Positions 7,690 through 16,356 of a DNA stretch of 25,412 nucleotides are shown piece after piece. The stretch is from JBCBJX01 sp038522735. GTDB lineage: Bacteria > Pseudomonadota > Alphaproteobacteria > Caulobacterales > Parvularculaceae. The stretch lies in the NCBI GenBank assembly GCA_038522735.1, contig JBCBJX010000037.1:1-25412 (forward strand), in the 5' to 3' direction. The stretch's first letter is position 1. Each line of letters starts with the position of its first letter. Made by a program: the position numbers and the translations under genes. The notes beneath the pieces were generated by a model. That model did no database searches. It was not told where the DNA came from and saw nothing but the letters and a program-made list of their open reading frames with translations.

Positions 7690-9600
7690 ATGGCGGAGTT
7701 CAAGGCGCGGTCGTCCAGCGCGAGCGATACCGACGCGCCGTCGCGGACCCCGGACGCGAAAGTTCAGGCGCTCCTGGAGAAGTACGCGGCGGATCTCGTC
7801 AAACCCGGCCGACCTGAAGGGTCTGGAAAAGCGTTGTGGGTCGGGAAAGGCCGCTCTTACTCCTCCATCCGGGAGGCGGTGAAGAAGTCGTCCGAAGGCG
7901 ACACGATTTATGTCGAGGGCGGCGTCTACATCAACGAGCCGTTTATCGTCCGGCATTCGCTGGCGATCATCGGCGTCGGCGACACGAAGCCCGAACTGCG
8001 CTGGGACCCGACGCTCGCGCCAGAGACGCGCGGCGGCGTTCCAAGAGGAAAAGGCATCATCGACGTCGGTCCGGGAACGGACTGGTTCTATGTTGAAAAC
8101 ATGCACATCTCGGGGTCGCAAGTCGGCGCGAAGAACGGCTCCGCGATGCGGCTTAACAACCAGACTACGATCGTGGTGGACAGTCTCTTCACCGGCAATC
8201 AGATCGGCATTCTCGGAGGCTCCCGCGAGGGCAGCGATTTGTTCATCTACGACACGATCTTCGACGGCAACGGCGTCGTCCACTCGCCGCCAGGCCACGG
8301 CGTCTACTTCAACAACGAAGGCCTGCAAGACGCCGGTCGGCTCGTCGTCGTCAACAGTGAATTCACCGGCACGATCCTCGGCCACGACGTAAAAAGCGTC
8401 GTCGATGAAACCGTCATCATCGGGAACCGCTTCTCGGACGAAAACCAAAAATCGATCTTCGCGCTCGACATCAATGGCGGCGAACTGCTCGCTTACAACA
8501 ATGAGTTCATCGACCGGTTCGGCGGCGGCGCGGCGAAGTATCAGGACTTCCGGAACACCGGCTACAAGACGAACGTCCTGCTCGACAGCAATTCGTACAC
8601 GACATCCCAGACCTACCCGTATGTCACTAACGAGTCTGGGCAAATCCTGCGGGTGACGAACACCAAGGTGACGACCACGTCGCCTGATGCGATCGTTGCA
8701 CCTGTCGCCGGCTACCACCGCTTCATTTACGGGCTTGGCGAAGTGGAGAACTGGTCCGTCAATGGGGGAGCGCCCATCGATATTCCGGTGAACGCCGTGA
8801 CCTTCACCACCCGTGGAGGTAAAACCGAGAAGGTCACGCTGCAAGAAGGCGGCGACACGGACGATATCTTCATCAACAACATGCAGGGGAACGACTACAC
8901 AGCCGTCTTCGCAGGCGGTGGAAACGATACGATTTATGCTTACAGCGCCTGGAACACGCAGACATTGCGGAGCGGCGACGGAAACGACGTGGTCGTCGTA
9001 GACGGCAAGCGCAATCTGATTTCCGCCGACGCCGGCGACGATATGCTGATCAATATCTCGTCCCGGGACGGTTGGTCGATCATGCTAGGTTACGAAGGCG
9101 ACGACGTCCTGTTCAACAGCGCGAGCCAGGACGTTATGAACGGCGGCGACGGGGACGACATCTTGTTTCTGACGAATACGGCGTTCATTAACGACAAGGC
9201 GCTGGGCGGCGGCGGGTACGACATTGCGGTGTTCGACTACGTCTCAAGCGAGGTTTCGATCACCATTTTTCCAAAAAAGATTTTTCTCGACATGCCGACC
9301 GGAAGACGGATCGCATCAACCCAGGTCGAGGTTTTCCAGTTCGCTGACGGCGTTTATTATACGGGTACGGAGACGTTCGAAGCCGGCGTCTATCCGGTCG
9401 ATGTCGAAGCGTACAAAGCGATCTATGAAACCCGGGTCAAAGCCTACGAGGCGGAAATGGCCGCCCTCAAGAGCGGAACGGACGGCCCCGCCGACGAGAC
9501 CCTCGCCGCCCACCCGACAGGCGGGGGCGTCTCTCTCGCCGAGACCGAGACGTTCACCGTTATAGAGCAACCCGCAGCACCGACGGTCGATTTCTTCTGA
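7690..9600 (+). CDS. Parallel beta-helix protein with RTX calcium-binding repeats, predicted type I secreted
   Basis: A 636-aa protein with two parts. Residues about 48-340 have a pectin-lyase-like right-handed beta-helix pattern, opening with KALWVGKGRSYSSIREAV and EGDTIYVEGGVYI, then repeated short strands with asparagine turns. Residues about 409-493 carry RTX-type nonapeptides such as GGGNDTIYA, GDGNDVVVV, GYEGDDVLF and GGDGDDILF, which bind calcium. There is no Sec signal peptide, and the C-terminus ends in VDFF, an acidic-plus-hydrophobic tail like that of type I secretion substrates. I chose the ATG at 7690 because GAGAGG lies nine bases upstream; ATG 7681 is too close to it, and the frame stays open upstream to 7525. 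The beta-helix plus RTX layout recalls mannuronan C5-epimerases and some lyases, but I do not see the AlgE catalytic motif, so the activity is unassigned. Confidence 0.85.
   Translation: MAEFKARSSSASDTDAPSRTPDAKVQALLEKYAADLVKPGRPEGSGKALWVGKGRSYSSIREAVKKSSEGDTIYVEGGVYINEPFIVRHSLAIIGVGDTKPELRWDPTLAPETRGGVPRGKGIIDVGPGTDWFYVENMHISGSQVGAKNGSAMRLNNQTTIVVDSLFTGNQIGILGGSREGSDLFIYDTIFDGNGVVHSPPGHGVYFNNEGLQDAGRLVVVNSEFTGTILGHDVKSVVDETVIIGNRFSDENQKSIFALDINGGELLAYNNEFIDRFGGGAAKYQDFRNTGYKTNVLLDSNSYTTSQTYPYVTNESGQILRVTNTKVTTTSPDAIVAPVAGYHRFIYGLGEVENWSVNGGAPIDIPVNAVTFTTRGGKTEKVTLQEGGDTDDIFINNMQGNDYTAVFAGGGNDTIYAYSAWNTQTLRSGDGNDVVVVDGKRNLISADAGDDMLINISSRDGWSIMLGYEGDDVLFNSASQDVMNGGDGDDILFLTNTAFINDKALGGGGYDIAVFDYVSSEVSITIFPKKIFLDMPTGRRIASTQVEVFQFADGVYYTGTETFEAGVYPVDVEAYKAIYETRVKAYEAEMAALKSGTDGPADETLAAHPTGGGVSLAETETFTVIEQPAAPTVDFF
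8914..9168 (+). repeat. RTX (hemolysin-type calcium-binding) nonapeptide repeat region
   Basis: The encoded residues 409-493 of the beta-helix protein contain degenerate G-G-x-G-x-D-x-hydrophobic-x units: GGGNDTIYA, SGDGNDVVVV, DAGDDMLIN, GYEGDDVLF and GGDGDDILF. The units are imperfect and interrupted by short inserts. In this family they form a calcium-bound parallel beta-roll outside the cell. Confidence 0.8.
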
Positions 9601-9631
9601 TGCCGCAGCGCTGCAGCCGCGGCGTTGGTCG

Positions 9632-9648
9632 TTGGCCCGTAATCTGCT
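9632..9648 (+). promoter_or_regulatory. Predicted sigma-54 (-24/-12) promoter upstream of the HAD-UbiA gene
   Basis: The sequence TTGGCCCGTAATCTGCT has GG at 9634-9635 and GC at 9646-9647, exactly 10 bases apart as sigma-54 promoters require. The -24 half matches the consensus TTGGCACG at seven of eight bases; the -12 half is CTGCT against TTGCW. The predicted transcription start is near 9659, giving a leader of about 26 bases to the ATG at 9685. It lies in the 84-base gap after the beta-helix gene. Confidence 0.65.
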
Positions 9649-9684
9649 TTATGCACCGCAATAGAGCGACCATGCGGGCGGGAG

Positions 9685-11157
9685 ATGGACGACGGAGCTG
9701 AAATCGCAGGCGGCGCGCGTCTCGATCCGGGCGTCCGCCAGGTTTATGTCGATCTCGACGGCACGCTGGTCCGGACGGACATGTTCGTGGAGTCCGCGTT
9801 CCGGCTTCTGAAAAAGAATCCGCTGAACGCCGTCCTCATCCTCCTCTGGCTCTTACGCGGACGGGCTTTTGCAAAAGCGGAGATCGCGCGTCGCGTCGAG
9901 ATCGACCCGGCGCTTCTTCCCTATGATCAGACCGTGCTCGAGGCCCTTCGCGCCATGCGCGCCGAGGGGCGCGCGCTCGTCCTTGCGACGGCGGCGGAAA
10001 ACCGTTTTGCAACGGCGATCGCCGCTCATCTGGATCTTTTCGACGACGTCCTCGCAAGCGACGGCGCGCGCAACCTGAAAGGCCGGCGCAAGCTCGAGGC
10101 GATCAAGGAGCATTCCGCCGACGCGCCCTTCGCCTACTTCGGCGACAGCCCGGCCGACAGGCCGATCTGGGACGCCGCCGCTCATGCCGTACTCGTCGGC
10201 GCGCCGTCAGCAGAAGAAAAGCGCCTTCAAAAAGCGGGGGTCTCGTCGACCGTGCTGACGAAACGGTCGTCCGCGGCGCGCGCGTTCGCAAAAGAAATGC
10301 GGCCGCACCAGTGGGCGAAAAACGTTCTCGTCTTCGTTCCGCTCTTCACCTCGCATAGCTATGCGGATGTTTCGGCCGTCGCGACGGCGCTCGCGGCGTT
10401 CGTCGCCTACAGCCTCTGCGCGTCCGGCGTTTACTTCCTGAACGACCTTCTCGATCTCGACGCCGACCGGGCGCACGTGAAGAAACGCTTCCGGCCGCTT
10501 GCGAGCGGCGATCTGCCGATCGCCCTCGGTGTCGTCGGCGCCGCGGCCCTGCCGCTGATCGCGTTCGCGACGGCGGTCGCCCTGACGCCGCCCGCCTTCG
10601 TCGCTGTGCTCGCGGCCTACTTCGCCACCACGAACCTCTATTCGTTCTTCCTGAAGACCCGCTCGACCGTCGATGTGATGACGCTCGCAATCCTCTACAC
10701 CCTGCGGGTCATCGGAGGCGCGGCGGCGATCGCGGTGCCTTTATCGTCCTGGCTCGTCGGATTTTCGATCTTCGTTTTCGTCAGCCTAGCCTATCTCAAA
10801 CGTTATATCGAAGTCGCGCCGCTCGAGGGCGGCCAAGAGAAGGCGAGGGGCCGCGGATACACCGGGAGCGATGCTGAGACCATGTTCGCCCTCGGGATCG
10901 CAAACATGACGGCCGCCGTTCTTTTCCTCGCCCTCTACGTCTCGAGCGACGAGGTCACCGCCAACTACGCGACGCCCGATATTCTGTGGGCGCTCTGTTT
11001 CCTCATGCTCTTCTGGGGCAATCGCATCTGGGTCGGCGCGCGGCGCGGCAAGATCACCGACGATCCGGTGGTGTTCGCCATTAAAGACAAGGTGAGCCGG
11101 CTCGTCGGCGTACTCTTCGGCGTCACGGTTCTCGCCGCCCGCTTCATCGCGCTGTAA
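9685..11157 (+). CDS. HAD phosphatase domain fused to UbiA-family prenyltransferase (polyprenyl-phosphate phosphoribosyltransferase-like)
   Basis: A 490-aa fusion. The N-terminal HAD domain has DLDGT with the nucleophile and acid at D23 and D25, and GDSPAD at 153-158. The C-terminal integral-membrane UbiA domain begins at about residue 208 with MRPHQWAKNVLVFVPLF and has the first Asp motif NDLLDLDAD (N253 to D261) followed by KKRFRPLASG; KRYIEV comes later. These segments closely recall the mycobacterial decaprenyl-phosphate phosphoribosyltransferase branch (Rv3806c type), which transfers phosphoribose from PRPP to a polyprenyl phosphate. The HAD domain could then remove the 5'-phosphate (inference). 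A GGGCGGGAG sequence lies directly before the ATG. A predicted sigma-54 promoter lies upstream, and a GT-C glycosyltransferase follows after 25 bases. Confidence 0.88.
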   Translation: MDDGAEIAGGARLDPGVRQVYVDLDGTLVRTDMFVESAFRLLKKNPLNAVLILLWLLRGRAFAKAEIARRVEIDPALLPYDQTVLEALRAMRAEGRALVLATAAENRFATAIAAHLDLFDDVLASDGARNLKGRRKLEAIKEHSADAPFAYFGDSPADRPIWDAAAHAVLVGAPSAEEKRLQKAGVSSTVLTKRSSAARAFAKEMRPHQWAKNVLVFVPLFTSHSYADVSAVATALAAFVAYSLCASGVYFLNDLLDLDADRAHVKKRFRPLASGDLPIALGVVGAAALPLIAFATAVALTPPAFVAVLAAYFATTNLYSFFLKTRSTVDVMTLAILYTLRVIGGAAAIAVPLSSWLVGFSIFVFVSLAYLKRYIEVAPLEGGQEKARGRGYTGSDAETMFALGIANMTAAVLFLALYVSSDEVTANYATPDILWALCFLMLFWGNRIWVGARRGKITDDPVVFAIKDKVSRLVGVLFGVTVLAARFIAL

Positions 11158-11170
11158 GAGACGGCGCGGG

Positions 11171-11176
11171 GAGGAA
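11171..11176 (+). promoter_or_regulatory. Ribosome binding site supporting a TTG start
   Basis: GAGGAA lies six bases upstream of the TTG at 11183. It is one of the clearest Shine-Dalgarno matches in the window and is the reason for accepting the rare start codon of the following membrane glycosyltransferase. Confidence 0.6.
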
Positions 11177-11182
11177 CCGGCC

Positions 11183-12832
11183 TTGAGTAAACTGCGCTCT
11201 CAGATCATCGACCTCGTCCGGCGACCGGACGCGACGGCGGTTGCGATGCTGATTGCGGCGATCGGCGTCCTCTACGCCGTCGGCGGCGCGCCGCTCGGCG
11301 CTTACGCCTGGCCGGATTCTCCGCGTCACGCGCTCAACGGCGCCTTCGTCATGGACTTCGTCGGCGACATGCCCCTCGGCGATCCGACCGGCTACGCCTA
11401 TACCTATTATGAAAAGTACCCGGCGCTGACGATCCTGTTCTATCCGCCGGCCTTCTCCTTCCTGCTCGCGCCGTTCTACGCCGTCTTCGGCGTCTCCCAT
11501 GCGACAGCGCTTGCGGTGGTGTTCCTGTTCTACGCCGCCCTTGCGGCCGGGGCGTACGCGTTCGCCCGGCTCTGGCTGCCGACCTGGAGCGCCCTCGGCG
11601 TCGCTCTTGCGCTCGTAGCGGCGCCGGAAGTCGCCTATTGGGGGCGGCAGGTGATGCTGGAGATCCCGGCATTCGCCTTCGGGATCTGGAGCGCCGTCTT
11701 TTTTGTCCGCTATCTGCGCAACGAGAAAATCCCGGCGCTGTACCTCGCGGCCGCCTTCCTCGTTTTTGCGGTTCATATCAAGCTCTCGATCGTCTTTCTC
11801 GCCGCGCCGTACGCGATCTGCCTTCTGATGAAGCGCGGCGTCGCGCTCTTCGCGGACAAACACACCTGGATCATCGCCGCGCTCGCGCTCCTCGGCCTCT
11901 CGCCGCTGGTCGCCCTTTCGGTCCTCTTCGGACAGGCGAACGTGCAGTCCGTTTCCGGTATCGCCGATGCGGAGGTCTCGCGCTGGAGCCTTGGCGGCTG
12001 GCTCTGGTACGCGGAGAAAATCCCCAGCCAGATCGGCTGGCTCGCGACGCTCGTCGCCATCGGCGGCCTCGGCGCGCTTGCATGGCGTCGGTACCGGCCG
12101 GCGCCCGGCGAAGCAGGTCTTCAGAACGCGGTTTTCCTCGGGCTCTGGTTCGGCCTCGGCTACCTCTTCTTTTCCGCAATCGATCTGAAAGAGGCCCGGC
12201 ACAGCCTGTTCATTCTCCCGCCGATCATCCTCCTCGCGGGATATGCTCTCACGCGCTGGATCAGGGCGCCGATCGTCGCGACGGCCGCCTGCCTCGCCCT
12301 CGGCGGTTTCGCGTTCGTCTCGACCCTCGCCGTGCGGCCCGTCCTTTATGTCGGCGACTACGACGCAGCGATCGCGAGGGTCGCGGACGTCGCGCCGGAA
12401 GACTCCGTAGTCGTCTTTTCAGGCTATTGGGACGGCGCGTTCGTCTACAGCGTGCGCGCCGACGCGAAGCGCCCGGACCTTAGCGTCACGCGCGCCGACA
12501 AGCTGCTCCTTGATATCGCCGTGCGCCGCGAACTGGGCGTCGAGCAGCGGGACTACACCGCGGCGGAGATCAACGATCTCCTCGACCGCATCGGCGCTTA
12601 CTATATCGTGGCGGAAGTCGATTTCTGGACCGATCTTGATCAGATGGCGAAGCTGCAGAGCGTTCTGCAGTCAGATGAGTTCATCGAAGAAGGCCGCTAC
12701 GGGATCGGCTCCCGCGGCCGGCCGGGGCATACCCTCGTCCTTTACCGCAATGCGCGCGATGTTTCGCAGAACCCGGAAGCGGTGGTGAACAATCTGTCGA
12801 TCATCAACCGCACGCTCGGCGAAGACGAGTAG
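11183..12832 (+). CDS. GT39-like (GT-C fold) membrane glycosyltransferase
   Basis: A 549-aa polytopic inner-membrane protein of the ArnT/PMT type, with roughly ten hydrophobic segments in the first 400 residues and a soluble C-terminal domain that faces the periplasm in this family. The first external loop contains YAWPDSPRHALNG, which occupies the position of the catalytic Asp loop of GT-C enzymes, and KYPALTILFYPPAFSFL matches the conserved Tyr-Pro region that follows. These enzymes take a sugar from a polyprenyl-phosphate donor. Its neighbour upstream is a UbiA-type enzyme that could make such a donor. The start is a TTG with a strong ribosome binding site. It ends three bases from the convergent amidotransferase gene. 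Confidence 0.82.
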   Translation: MSKLRSQIIDLVRRPDATAVAMLIAAIGVLYAVGGAPLGAYAWPDSPRHALNGAFVMDFVGDMPLGDPTGYAYTYYEKYPALTILFYPPAFSFLLAPFYAVFGVSHATALAVVFLFYAALAAGAYAFARLWLPTWSALGVALALVAAPEVAYWGRQVMLEIPAFAFGIWSAVFFVRYLRNEKIPALYLAAAFLVFAVHIKLSIVFLAAPYAICLLMKRGVALFADKHTWIIAALALLGLSPLVALSVLFGQANVQSVSGIADAEVSRWSLGGWLWYAEKIPSQIGWLATLVAIGGLGALAWRRYRPAPGEAGLQNAVFLGLWFGLGYLFFSAIDLKEARHSLFILPPIILLAGYALTRWIRAPIVATAACLALGGFAFVSTLAVRPVLYVGDYDAAIARVADVAPEDSVVVFSGYWDGAFVYSVRADAKRPDLSVTRADKLLLDIAVRRELGVEQRDYTAAEINDLLDRIGAYYIVAEVDFWTDLDQMAKLQSVLQSDEFIEEGRYGIGSRGRPGHTLVLYRNARDVSQNPEAVVNNLSIINRTLGEDE

Positions 12833-12835
12833 CGT

Positions 12836-14761
12836 TCAGGCCGCCGGCTCCAGCTGGCGGTAATCCGTACGCCAATCGCGGCGGCGGGCGAGAAACGCGT
12901 CGAACATGATGAGCGACCAGAGTTCCTGGGCGTGATCCGCCTCGCCAGAGATGTGACGTTTCAGCATGCCCTCGACACTCGACCAATCGACGCGGCCGCT
13001 TTCCCGGGCTGTCGATGCGGCCCGCACCCGCGCCGGCAAGGCGCTTCCTTCGGAGCGGAACCAGGCGGCGACGGGGAAGTCGAAGCCGCTTTTCTTCCGG
13101 TCGAGGATCTCGTGAGGGATGCGCTGTCGCATCGCCTGTTTGAAAACCCGTTTGCCCACCCCGTCCGCGAGCTTGAACTCCCGCGGCAGGGTCCCGCACC
13201 AGTCGACGAATTGGTGGTCGAGGATCGGCGGCCGCACCTCGAGGCTCGCGCGCATGCTCGCCCGATCGACTTTCGTCAGCATTCGGCCTGGAAGCCAGGT
13301 CTTGAAGTCTGTGTACTGTAGCTGCGAGACAGGATCGTCAGTATCCGCCGCCTGCATGTGTCCGGCGATTATGGCGCCCGGATCGTAGCCTCTGAGCCTG
13401 TCGCGAAAATCGGGCGACAGGACAGTCGTCACATACTCAGGCGGCGATACCGAAACCGACCGGAAATAAGAGGCGGCCGTCGTTTCGCAGACGGCCTGAA
13501 GCGTCGATTTCGCCCGGAGAAAGCGCGGCGCCCAGTCGAGCTTCGGGTACGCCGAGGCGACGGGCGCGAGCACGTGCTTCCGCACCCTCGCTGGGATCGC
13601 CGCGCGCATCCGGTTTTCGAGAAGAGTGAACGGGTAGCGTCGGTAGCCTGCGAACACCTCGTCGCCGCCGTCGCCTGAAAGGGCGACCGTCACGTGCCGC
13701 CGTGCGGCGCGGCAGAGGAGGAGGCTCGGGAGGGCGGAGGAGTCCGCGAAGGGCTCGCCATAGGCGGCCGCGACGTCGTCGATGAGGCCTTCGACATCGA
13801 AGTCCATCACGTCTTCCTCACGCCGTGCGCCGACCTGATCGGCGACGAGCCGCGCATAATCGCGCTCGTCGTGGCTGCGGGCGGTAAAGCCGATCGTGCA
13901 CGTCGTGACGGGCTCGATGGACGCGCGCGCCATCGACGTGACGATGGCGGAGGAATCGACCCCGCCTGAAAGGAACGCCCCGAGCGGCACGTCGGACATC
14001 AGCTGGCGTTCGACGGCGGCGTCGAGGCGTTCGATGAGAGTGTCGGCGGCCTCGTCGAACGACAACGCCGAGGAGGGCTGGAAGCGCGGCTTCCAGTACG
14101 TGGATATCCGCGGCTCTCCACCGCGGCGCACGCGAAGGATTGAGGCGGCGGGCAGTCTTCGAACGCCGCGATAAATCGTCTTTGGATCGGGAACATATCC
14201 GTACGCAAAGAAATCAGCGATCGCCTCGTCGTCAAGGGCGTCGTCGATGAGGCCGGAGGAGAGAACCGCGTCGATCTCTGACGCGAAAACGAGCCAGCCC
14301 TCGTCCGTCACCGCGTAATAGAGCGGTCGCTCGCCGACGCGGTCCCGGGCGAGAACGAGTTCCGCGGCGGACGGACGCCATGCCGCAAAGGCGAACATGC
14401 CGTCGATTTTCGCGACGCCGTCAGGGCCGTCCCGTGCCAGGATTTCCGCCAGAGCCTCAGTGTCGCAGGCCGTTCGCATCACGTGTCCGTCGCTCGCGAG
14501 GCCTCGGGCGAGATCTTTGTAGTTGTAGATCTCGCCGTTGAAGGTGAGGACGAGATCGCCGGACGCCGCATGGAAGGGCTGCGCGCCGCCGGCGATGTCC
14601 ACGATCGCAAGGCGTCGGTGACCGAGGGCGACGCCGGGCGCGTACCATTCTCCGTCTCCGTCAGGCCCCCGATGGATTTGCGCGGCGTTCATCGCGCGCA
14701 GCCGGCGCGTGTCGACTGACCGATCGCCTTTAAGGTCGATGATGCCGGCGATCCCGCACAT
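12836..14761 (-). CDS. Asparagine-synthase-like amidotransferase, exosortase A system-associated
   Basis: A 641-aa two-domain enzyme. The N-terminal class II glutaminase domain begins MCGIAGI, so the nucleophile Cys2 is intact after Met removal, and includes RGPDGDG, HRRLAIVD and FNGEIYNY. The synthetase domain has the ATP PP-loop SGGVDSS at residues 265-271 and SGDGGDEVFAGYRRY. Full-length similarity to asparagine synthase B is clear, but the sequence style and the place directly after the exosortase gene match the XrtA-associated amidotransferase 1 family, presumed to amidate a sugar carboxylate or similar group of the polysaccharide. It starts five bases after the xrtA stop and is probably co-transcribed with it. 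Confidence 0.92.
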   Translation of the reverse strand: MCGIAGIIDLKGDRSVDTRRLRAMNAAQIHRGPDGDGEWYAPGVALGHRRLAIVDIAGGAQPFHAASGDLVLTFNGEIYNYKDLARGLASDGHVMRTACDTEALAEILARDGPDGVAKIDGMFAFAAWRPSAAELVLARDRVGERPLYYAVTDEGWLVFASEIDAVLSSGLIDDALDDEAIADFFAYGYVPDPKTIYRGVRRLPAASILRVRRGGEPRISTYWKPRFQPSSALSFDEAADTLIERLDAAVERQLMSDVPLGAFLSGGVDSSAIVTSMARASIEPVTTCTIGFTARSHDERDYARLVADQVGARREEDVMDFDVEGLIDDVAAAYGEPFADSSALPSLLLCRAARRHVTVALSGDGGDEVFAGYRRYPFTLLENRMRAAIPARVRKHVLAPVASAYPKLDWAPRFLRAKSTLQAVCETTAASYFRSVSVSPPEYVTTVLSPDFRDRLRGYDPGAIIAGHMQAADTDDPVSQLQYTDFKTWLPGRMLTKVDRASMRASLEVRPPILDHQFVDWCGTLPREFKLADGVGKRVFKQAMRQRIPHEILDRKKSGFDFPVAAWFRSEGSALPARVRAASTARESGRVDWSSVEGMLKRHISGEADHAQELWSLIMFDAFLARRRDWRTDYRQLEPAA

Positions 14762-14766
14762 CGCCG

Positions 14767-16320
14767 TCAGGCTCCGTTCCGAGCGTCGAGAAGGACCGGC
14801 GTCGTCGTCATAAGCGCCGCCACGGCCGCCTCAAGATCGCGAGGATTGCGGCCGTCGACCGGCGTCGCGAGCGTGAACAGGTGGCCGGGCGCGGCGCGGC
14901 CGGTCAACCGCCCGAGCGCCTGTTGCAGTTTTACGCGCTTTGCATCGCCGAAATAGGTTCCGTCGACCCGATAGACCGTCGCCGCGGCGAGGCGCCCTGT
15001 CGGCCCGTCCAGCACGTCGATGCGAACGGGCGTCGCGCGCCCCCCCGCCTCCATGGTCCGGGTTATGGTGGAAACTCGATACCAGATCTCTCCGTCATAG
15101 GCGCGGTTGCGGTTGTGGACGAGTTCCTTGCCGGGACGTTCTCGCTCGAACACCGCCTGATGAACGGTGATATGGACGCCGTCGAGACGATAGGCCGTGA
15201 GCGCGCTTGCGTCGGCCTCCGGCGCCTGGGCGGTCCATTCGGGGAAGGTCTCCGCGCGTTCGATCCCGGCCTCCAGGGCAGGGGGCCCGTCGAGCGTCGC
15301 GACCGCCGCGCCGCCTGCGCGGTCCACGACGCCGAACCCGTAAAGACCCGCTGCGAGCGTCGCGGCCGCGAGAACGCCGACCACGACCCGCCCTTCGGCG
15401 CTGCGGCCGGGTAAAGGCGGAAGGGCGAGCGTTGCAGGCGGGTCGCCGACCCGACGGTCCGCGAAACTCGTCCCCGCCCAGATGAGAAAGAGCATGATCG
15501 CCGCGAAGAAGCCCCATCCATAGACGAGGTGATCGACGCCGGTCGCCACCTCGCCGTTCGTCAGGGTCGCGATCAGGACGATGCCGAACGCTCGAAAGCC
15601 GTTCGCGACGATAGGCGTCGCGACGGCCACCACCATAAATGTTCCGTGCTTCCACCACCTATCAAAAGAGAGATGGCTGACGAGGGCGGCGATCATCACG
15701 TTGGCGACGAGAAAGCGCACGCCCGCGCAGGCCTCGGCCACCTGGAAGCGCCCCCCGGTCGTCTGCAGGAAAATTCCGTCCCTGTAGATCGCGAAGCCGA
15801 AGGCGCGCATCAGCGCGACCGTGAAATCGGCCGTCACGTTCTGCAGCATAGGAATGAATTCATCCCCGAACGGAACCATGAAGAACAAGAACGCGATCGG
15901 AAAAGCGAGCACCCGCGCCGCCTGCCGCCCGATGCAGCCGACGATCGCCGAGACCAGCATGCCGACCACGCCGGCGTGTTCGAAGAGTTGAACGTAGCCC
16001 GCATGGCCCAGCACCCAGAGGCAGCCGAAGCCGAGCGCAGGAACGACGGCGAGGGGCTCGAAACGCGGCGTCGCCGTTAATAGAAGATCGCGGCGCAGCC
16101 AGACGAGGAATGCGGCGATCGGCATGACGAAGAAATCGAGATTATAGGTGACGGAGTGGGTCCAGACCGAGACCATGCTCGCCCAGGTCGGCGCATAGAG
16201 CGCAAACACCGCGAGGCTGAGCGTCCCGGCGGCGGCGACGTGCGCGCGCCACGGCGGCTCGGCGAACCGCTTGAGATCGGCAGCGGATTTCGGCGCCGCT
16301 TGCGTTTCCGCGGTGCTCAT
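14767..16320 (-). CDS. xrtA: Exosortase A fused to EpsI domain (XrtA-EpsI)
   Basis: A 517-aa inner-membrane protein. The first roughly 300 residues are a multi-pass exosortase domain with the transpeptidase-like triad in place: Cys198 in VAEACAGVRFL, Arg243 in NGFRAFGIV and His264 in DHLVYGWGFF. After an eighth or so membrane segment, residues about 315-517 form a periplasmic EpsI/DUF3485 domain with WYR and GDAKRVKLQQAL. XrtA cleaves C-terminal PEP-CTERM signals of surface proteins; EpsI is linked to polysaccharide production. The frame stays open upstream to 16749, but the ATG at 16320 has GGGAG six bases before it and gives a normal N-terminus. A predicted sigma-54 promoter lies about 40 bases upstream. 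Confidence 0.95.
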   Translation of the reverse strand: MSTAETQAAPKSAADLKRFAEPPWRAHVAAAGTLSLAVFALYAPTWASMVSVWTHSVTYNLDFFVMPIAAFLVWLRRDLLLTATPRFEPLAVVPALGFGCLWVLGHAGYVQLFEHAGVVGMLVSAIVGCIGRQAARVLAFPIAFLFFMVPFGDEFIPMLQNVTADFTVALMRAFGFAIYRDGIFLQTTGGRFQVAEACAGVRFLVANVMIAALVSHLSFDRWWKHGTFMVVAVATPIVANGFRAFGIVLIATLTNGEVATGVDHLVYGWGFFAAIMLFLIWAGTSFADRRVGDPPATLALPPLPGRSAEGRVVVGVLAAATLAAGLYGFGVVDRAGGAAVATLDGPPALEAGIERAETFPEWTAQAPEADASALTAYRLDGVHITVHQAVFERERPGKELVHNRNRAYDGEIWYRVSTITRTMEAGGRATPVRIDVLDGPTGRLAAATVYRVDGTYFGDAKRVKLQQALGRLTGRAAPGHLFTLATPVDGRNPRDLEAAVAALMTTTPVLLDARNGA

Positions 16321-16356
16321 TTTTGTCTCCCGGCCAAACTCCCCCGAACGCTCGCT

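Noticed and set aside
7690..9600. Assignment of the beta-helix/RTX protein as a mannuronan C5-epimerase
   Set aside because: The domain order is similar, but the characteristic AlgE catalytic motif (YGFDPHE type) is not present, so only the fold and repeats are claimed.
9605..9614. Palindrome GCAGCGCTGC after the beta-helix gene as a terminator
   Set aside because: There is no loop of useful size and no T-run follows, so a rho-independent terminator is not supported.
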